From: Deltaproteobacteria bacterium
Lineage (GTDB): Bacteria > Myxococcota_A > UBA9160 > SZUA-336
DNA: 64,000 nucleotides
Direction: 5' to 3'
Assembly (NCBI GenBank): GCA_029261925.1
Contig: JAJDAJ010000020.1
Coordinates: forward strand, 35,685 to 99,684
The notes under the pieces: model-generated
Databases searched by the model: none
Seen by the model: the letters and a program-made list of their open reading frames with translations, nothing else
What the model was told of the DNA's origin: nothing
Position numbers and translations under genes: made by a program
Part shown: positions 59,876-64,000 of the stretch, piece by piece
How the letters are laid out: each line of letters opens with the position of its first letter
Numbering within the stretch: position 1 is the stretch's first letter

Positions 59876-60634
59876 ATGTCCCTCGCGTACGTACAGGCCC
59901 CGCAGTTCGACCGTCCCGAGGATCAGCGCCGCGACCTCAAGGGGCGCCTGGCGGTGGCCTTCCGGATCTTCGCGCGCCTCGGCTACGACGAGGGTGCGGC
60001 CGGGCACATCACCGTGCGCGACCCGGAGGACCCGGAGCACTACTGGGTCAACCCGGCTCTCAAGGACTTCTCCACCATGCGGGCCTCGGACCTGGTCCGC
60101 ATCGACCACGAGGGGAACCTGATCGAGGGCGCGTACGAGGTGAACCAGGCCGCCATCGCGATCCACTCCGCGGTCCACCGCGCCCGTCCCGACGCGACCG
60201 CGGCCGCTCACTCGCACTCGGTCCACGGCAAGGCCTGGTCCACGCTGCGGCGTCTCCTCGACCCGCTGACCCAGGACAGCTGTGCCTTCTACGAGGACCA
60301 CGGCATGCACGAGCGCTTCGGCGGCGTGGTCTTCGACGCGGAGGAAGGCGCGGCGATCGTGAAGGCGCTGGGGAGCCACAAGGCCGTGATCCTGGCCAAC
60401 CACGGCCTGCTGACGGTCGGCCAGTCGGTCGACGCCGCCACCTACTGGTTCATCTCGCTGGACCGTGCCTGCCAGACGCAGCTCGCCGCCGAGGCTGCGG
60501 GCACCCCCGTCCCGATCCCGCACGACGTCGCCAAGCAGACCCACGACGTGGCGGGCCGGGAGGTCGTCGGCTGGATGGGATTCCAGCCCTGGTACCAGCG
60601 GATCGTCGCCGCCGAGCCCGACGTGCTCGCGTGA
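59876..60634 (+). CDS. Class II aldolase/adducin-family protein
   Basis: The 252-residue protein has the class II aldolase zinc site: AHSHSVHG and NHGLLTVG, with EDHGMHE downstream. The start ATG at 59876 gives SLAYVQAPQFDRPEDQRRDLKGRLAVAFRIFARLGYDEGAAGHITVRDPEDPEHYWVNP, typical of the long bacterial members that act on hydroxy acids or sugars, or are decarboxylases. It is the first of a series on this strand, and its stop overlaps a small gene by four bases. The role in this region is unclear; hydroxyacid cleavage is possible. Confidence 0.9.
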   Translation: MSLAYVQAPQFDRPEDQRRDLKGRLAVAFRIFARLGYDEGAAGHITVRDPEDPEHYWVNPALKDFSTMRASDLVRIDHEGNLIEGAYEVNQAAIAIHSAVHRARPDATAAAHSHSVHGKAWSTLRRLLDPLTQDSCAFYEDHGMHERFGGVVFDAEEGAAIVKALGSHKAVILANHGLLTVGQSVDAATYWFISLDRACQTQLAAEAAGTPVPIPHDVAKQTHDVAGREVVGWMGFQPWYQRIVAAEPDVLA

Positions 60635-60783
60635 GACTTCCCGGCCCAGCGCTGCTGCGGCGCGACCCTTGCCGCAGGATCACCGACAGCGTGCAGCCGG
60701 TGAGTCTCGATCCCGGCACCTGCCCGGGTCAGACCTGCGACGACCGGCGCTGCGGAATCGCGGAGATCCGCCACGAGCTCTAG
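60631..60783 (+). CDS. Small Cys-rich ORF coupled to the aldolase gene
   Basis: GTG at 60631 overlaps the aldolase TGA as GTGA and opens a 50-codon frame ending in TAG at 60781. The protein would be basic in the first half, with a CX4CX4C arrangement (Cys31, Cys36, Cys41) in GTCPGQTCDDRRCGIAEI and a further Cys14. It may bind a metal or be a short redox partner. The coupling and Cys spacing support it; its length and lack of homologue knowledge leave doubt. Confidence 0.4.
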   Translation: MRLPGPALLRRDPCRRITDSVQPVSLDPGTCPGQTCDDRRCGIAEIRHEL

Positions 60784-60805
60784 CGCCCACGCCGTCGACG
60801 CGGCC

Positions 60806-61180
60806 GTGCGCCGCTACGAGAGCCTGCTGCGGGACCACCGCAGCGACGCGTACCGCGCCTGGCTGCACGTGCTCTCGCTGCCGCAGCTCTCGGTGCACGT
60901 GAGCCGCGGCCGACGCGGCCTGCGCGGGCTCCACGACGGTGGCGTCACCGACCTGGTCGCCAGCATGCCGGGGCTGGCCCGGCGGCTGCGGATCGACCTG
61001 CGGGCGCTGTCGGGCCCGCAGCAGTCGGGCCTGATGCAGGATCTGGCCGAGGTCCAGCTGCGCATCGACCGCGAGGACCTCGACTTCGCGCGCGACCTGC
61101 TCGAGCAGCGCCGGCGCAGCTCGTTCCGGGCGCTCGCCGACGAGGTGGTCGCCGACCTGGTCGGCGAGCCCGACCCCTGA
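60806..61180 (+). CDS. Hypothetical protein
   Basis: GTG at 60806 gives 124 residues, highly charged and mostly helical (RRYESLLRDHRSDAYRAWLHVLSLPQLSVHVSRGRRGLRGLHDGGVTDLVASMPGLARRLRIDLRALSGPQQSGLMQDLAEVQLRIDREDLDFARDLLEQRRRSSFRALADEVVADL). The C-terminal half contains an acidic/basic coiled-coil-like stretch. No cysteines, no signal peptide, no motif I recognise. It lies between the small Cys-rich ORF and an SDR on the same strand. Confidence 0.5.
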   Translation: MRRYESLLRDHRSDAYRAWLHVLSLPQLSVHVSRGRRGLRGLHDGGVTDLVASMPGLARRLRIDLRALSGPQQSGLMQDLAEVQLRIDREDLDFARDLLEQRRRSSFRALADEVVADLVGEPDP

Positions 61181-61206
61181 GCCAGGAGCGCGCGAGGCAC
61201 CGGGGC

Positions 61207-62007
61207 ATGGACGATCCGCTGGGGCTCGACGGCAAGGTTGCGCTGGTCACGGGCGCCGGTGCCGGGATCGGCGCCGCCTGCACGCTGCGTCTGGCCGCGG
61301 CCGGCTGCGCCGTGGCGGCGCTCGACGTCGACGCGGGAGCGGCGGAGCGCACGGCCGCCGAGGTGACCGGCAACGGCGGACGCGCGCTGGCGCTCGGAGT
61401 CGATGTACGCGACACCGACGGCTTCTCCGCGGCCGTGGAGCGCTGCCGGCGCGAGCTGGGTGAGCTCGACGTCTGCGTGAACAACGCCGGGGGCATGGCC
61501 GGGCACCCCCTCAAGCGCTTCCTCGAGGTCACGCCCGGGTTCGTGACCGACGCCATCGAGCTCAACCTGAGCGCGCTGTTCCGCTGCTGCCAGACCGAGG
61601 CCCGCGCGATGGTCGAGCGCGGCGCGGGCGGGTCCATCGTCAACGTCTCCTCGCTGGGCGGCGTACGCGCGGTGCGCGGCGTGACCGCGTACGGCGCCGC
61701 CAAGGCGGGCGTGATCAACCTGACGCAGACCATGGCGATCGAGCTCGGGCCCCACGGGATCCGCACCAACGCGATCGCGCCCGGCACCACGCTGACGCCG
61801 GCGGCGCAGGACCAGGTCGGCCACCGCGTCGAGGCGACCGCGGCGGCCAATCCGATGCGGCGCGTCGCCCTGCCCGACGACATGGCAGGCGTGGTCCTCT
61901 TCCTGGCGTCGGACCTCGCCGCCTACGTCAACGGCCAGGTGATCGCGGTCGACGGCGGCTTCAGCGCGGCGGTCGGTGTGCAGCCCCGATCGCGAAGCTC
62001 GAGCTGA
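61207..62007 (+). CDS. SDR-family oxidoreductase
   Basis: The 266-residue protein has TGAGAGIGAACTLRL, then VAALDVDAGAA with the NAD-favouring Asp, NNAGG, the Ser in VNVSSLGG, YGAAKAG and VNGQVIAVDGGFSAA, the classical SDR set. It starts MDDPLGLDGKVALVTG, an ordinary N-terminus. The last 20 residues (VGVQPRSRSSS) are a basic tail not seen in most SDRs. It is converging with the hydroxylase gene at 62040. Confidence 0.9.
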   Translation: MDDPLGLDGKVALVTGAGAGIGAACTLRLAAAGCAVAALDVDAGAAERTAAEVTGNGGRALALGVDVRDTDGFSAAVERCRRELGELDVCVNNAGGMAGHPLKRFLEVTPGFVTDAIELNLSALFRCCQTEARAMVERGAGGSIVNVSSLGGVRAVRGVTAYGAAKAGVINLTQTMAIELGPHGIRTNAIAPGTTLTPAAQDQVGHRVEATAAANPMRRVALPDDMAGVVLFLASDLAAYVNGQVIAVDGGFSAAVGVQPRSRSSS

Positions 62008-62039
62008 TCGGGCGCTGCGGGCCCCGGTCCCGGTCGCGC

Positions 62040-62834
62040 TCAGCCCGGCCGCGGAGCGGCGAGCACCGGCGACAGCTCGGGCTCGGTCCAGGGACGCGAC
62101 TCGAAGCTCTCGAGCAGCCCCGGGCTCACCGTGCCGAAGGCGCGGTCCCACAGGGTCGTGAAGCCGCCGTAGTTCCAGCCGACGCGGGCGTGGTGCTGGT
62201 CGTGGAAGTACGGGGTCTGCAGCCAGCCCGTCCAGGGCGAGCGATACCACCAGCGCGGGAAGACCTCGTGGCCGCTGTGCACGTACAGGCTCATCAGCGG
62301 CTGGAAGCCGCCGATCAGCGCCAGCGACTCGCGATGCACCTCGAAGACGGCGAGAAAGACCGGGAGGAAGCCGCCGGTGAGCATGCCCTCGAGCGGGTTG
62401 AACGAGAAGGCCGTCAGGGGATTCGGGGCCATGCTGCGATGGTGCGTGCGGTGCACCCAGCGGAAGACCAGGTCGGTGTGCATCAGCCGGTGCAGCAGGT
62501 AGAAGTACAGGTCGAAGGCGAGGAAATAGACGGCGAACTCGCCGACCACCATCCACCACGCCGCCGGCCCCTCGGCAAAGCTCATCTGGCCGCTGCGCCG
62601 GAGCACGCCCCAGAGCACGCCGATGGTCGCCGCGGACGCGCCGAGGGTGAGCGCCGAGAACAGCAGCTCGTGGCGCAGCAGGCCGCCGTCGAAGCGCACC
62701 CGCTGCAGCTTGCGCCGCCGGAAGAAGGGGCGCGCGATGCCGAAGAGCAGCGCACAGGCCAGGCCGACCAGCAGCCAGTGGTAGAGGATGGTCTCGCCCA
62801 TCCCTGTGAGCATCCTCGTCAGATCCACGTGCAC
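62040..62834 (-). CDS. Fatty acid hydroxylase/sterol desaturase-family membrane protein
   Basis: The 264-residue protein has several membrane spans and the family's di-iron histidine clusters: HRLMH, HRTHH (in WVHRTHHRS), and HDQHH (in YFHDQHHARVGWNYGG), in the order and spacing of ERG3/ERG25-type and C-5 sterol desaturase-like enzymes. The topology (two spans before the first cluster, two between) fits. Start GTG 62834 is chosen on length. Enzymes of this type hydroxylate or desaturate sterols, carotenoids or fatty acids, consistent with the oxidative genes nearby. Confidence 0.9.
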   Translation of the reverse strand: MHVDLTRMLTGMGETILYHWLLVGLACALLFGIARPFFRRRKLQRVRFDGGLLRHELLFSALTLGASAATIGVLWGVLRRSGQMSFAEGPAAWWMVVGEFAVYFLAFDLYFYLLHRLMHTDLVFRWVHRTHHRSMAPNPLTAFSFNPLEGMLTGGFLPVFLAVFEVHRESLALIGGFQPLMSLYVHSGHEVFPRWWYRSPWTGWLQTPYFHDQHHARVGWNYGGFTTLWDRAFGTVSPGLLESFESRPWTEPELSPVLAAPRPG

Positions 62835-62884
62835 CCTCGTCGATCGCCCCCCACCAGCCTAGCAGCGACCCGCCCCGGGCGCCC

Positions 62885-63709
62885 TCAGGGGCGGCGCAGC
62901 TCCGTCACACCGAAGCCGCGTGAGAGCAGGCCGAGTACCCAGCGCCGCGGCAGGCGTTCGAGCACGTTGAGCAGCCCCACACCGGCGCCCACGCGCACGG
63001 TGTGGCGGGGCCGGCGGGCCAGCATCGCGTCGACCACGCGCCGGGCGAACGCATCGGCCTCCATCGGGCGCGACTGCGAGGCCCGCGAGCGCCGCTCGAT
63101 GTGGCCCCGGACCGGCGCGTAGTGCGGGGTGTCGGCGTGCACCGGCGCCTTGTCGGCCACGTCGGAGCGCACGCCCCCCGGCTGCACCACCATCACGTCG
63201 ATCCCGAACGGCGCCACCTCGGCGCGCAGCACGTCGGACCACGTATGGACCGCGGCCTTCGCGCCGCAGTACGCGCCCACCCAGGGCGTGGGCACCACGC
63301 CGACCATGCTGCCCACGTTCACCACGAGTCCCGAGCCGCGCCCGGCCATGTGAGCGAAGACCGCCTGCGTGACGGCCAGCGGGCCGGTGACGTTGGTCTC
63401 GTACATGCGCCGCACGTCCTCCAGCGGGGTCTCGGCGAGCGGCCCGAACAGGCTCGTGCCGGCGTTGTTCACGACCGCGTCGATCCGACCCTCCCGCGCG
63501 ATCGCGTCCCTGACCGCCCCGCGGATCGAGCCCTCGTCGGTGACGTCGAGCATCAGCGGCTCGAAGCCCTCGTTGCGCAGCTCCTGGAGCGAGGCCTCGC
63601 GGCGCGCGGTCGGGATGCAGCGCTGGCCGCGTTCCCTCAGCTCGCGCGCCAGGGCGCGTCCGATTCCCGACGAGCAGCCGGTGACCAGGAAAACTCTCGG
63701 ATCCGCCAT
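62885..63709 (-). CDS. SDR-family oxidoreductase
   Basis: The 274-residue SDR starts MADPRVFLVTGCSSGIGRALARELRERG, then NNAG, Ser in VNVGSMVG, YCGAKAAVHTW and a C-terminal region with two hydrophobic segments (VRVGAGVGLLNVLERLPRRWVLGLL) that could anchor it to a membrane. It resembles the classical retinol or 17-beta-hydroxysteroid dehydrogenase type. ATG at 63709 has a strong GGGAGGGTG ribosome site. A TAGAAT -10-like box lies 31 bases upstream. Confidence 0.88.
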   Translation of the reverse strand: MADPRVFLVTGCSSGIGRALARELRERGQRCIPTARREASLQELRNEGFEPLMLDVTDEGSIRGAVRDAIAREGRIDAVVNNAGTSLFGPLAETPLEDVRRMYETNVTGPLAVTQAVFAHMAGRGSGLVVNVGSMVGVVPTPWVGAYCGAKAAVHTWSDVLRAEVAPFGIDVMVVQPGGVRSDVADKAPVHADTPHYAPVRGHIERRSRASQSRPMEADAFARRVVDAMLARRPRHTVRVGAGVGLLNVLERLPRRWVLGLLSRGFGVTELRRP

Positions 63710-63739
63710 TCACCCTCCCGCGACGTGCACGGCGGCCCG

Positions 63740-63745
63740 ATTCTA
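63740..63745 (-). promoter_or_regulatory. Candidate -10 element (TAGAAT, minus strand)
   Basis: TAGAAT reads on the minus strand 31 bases before the SDR start at 63709. The same hexamer occurs upstream of the VOC gene at 52919-52914. No -35 is evident. Confidence 0.4.
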
Positions 63746-63788
63746 TCCCCGGCGACGGGCCCTCGGTCCGGGGTTCTCGAGTGGCCTG

Positions 63789-64000
63789 CTAGACGGCGTC
63801 GATGCGCACGCCTGTCCCGCGCGTCGCCGCCCGGCGGATCGCGTCGAGCGCGCGCATCGAGGCCAGGCCGTCGTGGAACGTGGGCGGCGCGGGGTCGGCG
63901 TCCGGCCCGGCCTTGCCATCGATGGCGTCGCGCAGCGACTCGCAGAGCCGCGTGTAGGGGCCGAGCTCCATGTGCGTGTAGCGCTCCGCGGGGCGGTCCG
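63789..64000 (-). CDS. Gfo/Idh/MocA-type oxidoreductase, C-terminal fragment (partial)
   Basis: The frame ends at 63789 and runs off the right edge. The visible end, ...MELGPYTRLCESLRDAIDGKAGPDADPAPPTFHDGLASMRALDAIRRAATRGTGVRIDAV, has the PPTFHDGLASMRALDAIRRAA tail of NAD(P)-dependent Gfo/Idh/MocA-family dehydrogenases, whose N-terminal Rossmann domain would lie outside this window. Confidence is limited by how little is seen. Confidence 0.7.
   Translation of the reverse strand, partial: DRPAERYTHMELGPYTRLCESLRDAIDGKAGPDADPAPPTFHDGLASMRALDAIRRAATRGTGVRIDAV

Overview
The window is a very GC-rich bacterial chromosome segment with dense gene packing, frequent ATGA/GTGA stop-start overlaps and many GTG/TTG starts. 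No phage, transposase, CRISPR or rRNA was seen. The mix of FHA and PilZ proteins, an ECF sigma/anti-sigma pair, a Fis-type enhancer-binding-protein relative, a multi-Kazal secreted protein, a selenoprotein, a tungsten-type aldehyde oxidoreductase operon and many lipid, steroid or aromatic oxidation genes fits a deltaproteobacterial-type lineage (Myxococcota, Desulfobacterota or Binatota-like). That assignment is inference from gene content only.

Layout. 0-8.7 kb: two related FAD-dependent dehydrogenases, two carboxymuconolactone-decarboxylase (CMD/AhpD) proteins, pdxH, glutaminase, an enoyl-CoA hydratase and an SDR. The second CMD gene (2218-2721) has an in-frame TGA that turns a CxxC site into CxxU, with a SECIS-like hairpin just downstream, so it is probably a selenoprotein. 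8.7-9.8 kb: a two-gene toxin-antitoxin-like module (unknown protein plus nucleotidyltransferase) behind two tandem 17-bp palindromes. 10-12.8 kb: trkA-trkH potassium uptake. 12.8-20.7 kb: an M50-like membrane protease, a ThDP enzyme, an MDR oxidoreductase whose start is frameshifted, a four-Kazal secreted protein, a luciferase-family oxidoreductase and small proteins. 20.7-25.5 kb: acyl-CoA carboxylase (both subunits) and acyl-CoA dehydrogenase, a leucine/isoprenoid-type catabolic operon ending in a large perfect inverted repeat. 25.7-39.3 kb: core and regulatory genes (YfgM-like, der, miaA, mutL, a degenerate enhancer-binding protein, pgi, nitrilase, FHA, zinc ribbon, ECF sigma/anti-sigma, a disulfide oxidoreductase, ArsS, PilZ).

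39.3-43.6 kb (minus strand): a five-gene operon for a tungsten-type aldehyde:ferredoxin oxidoreductase: a 16-Cys ferredoxin, the AOR catalytic subunit, a ThiS/MoaD protein, a FAD oxidoreductase and a second ThiS/MoaD protein, resembling the Aor system of Aromatoleum. A tRNA-Arg(CCU) follows. 43.8-64 kb: an accessory catabolic region with two Rieske oxygenase alpha subunits, a P450, a phytanoyl-CoA-dioxygenase-like enzyme, a PQQ dehydrogenase fused to cytochrome c, a separate cytochrome c lacking a canonical start, four SDRs, an amidohydrolase, an enoyl-CoA hydratase, an acyl-CoA ligase, VOC and CMD proteins, a class II aldolase and a sterol-desaturase-type hydroxylase. Together these look like a pathway or pathways for oxidising a hydrophobic cyclic or branched substrate to CoA thioesters; the substrate cannot be read from sequence.

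The strongest candidates for something unusual are the CxxU AhpD-like selenoprotein, the palindrome-controlled nucleotidyltransferase module, the AOR operon with two ubiquitin-like proteins, the enhancer-binding protein with eroded ATPase motifs, and the 125-nt nested inverted-repeat element at 25.5 kb.
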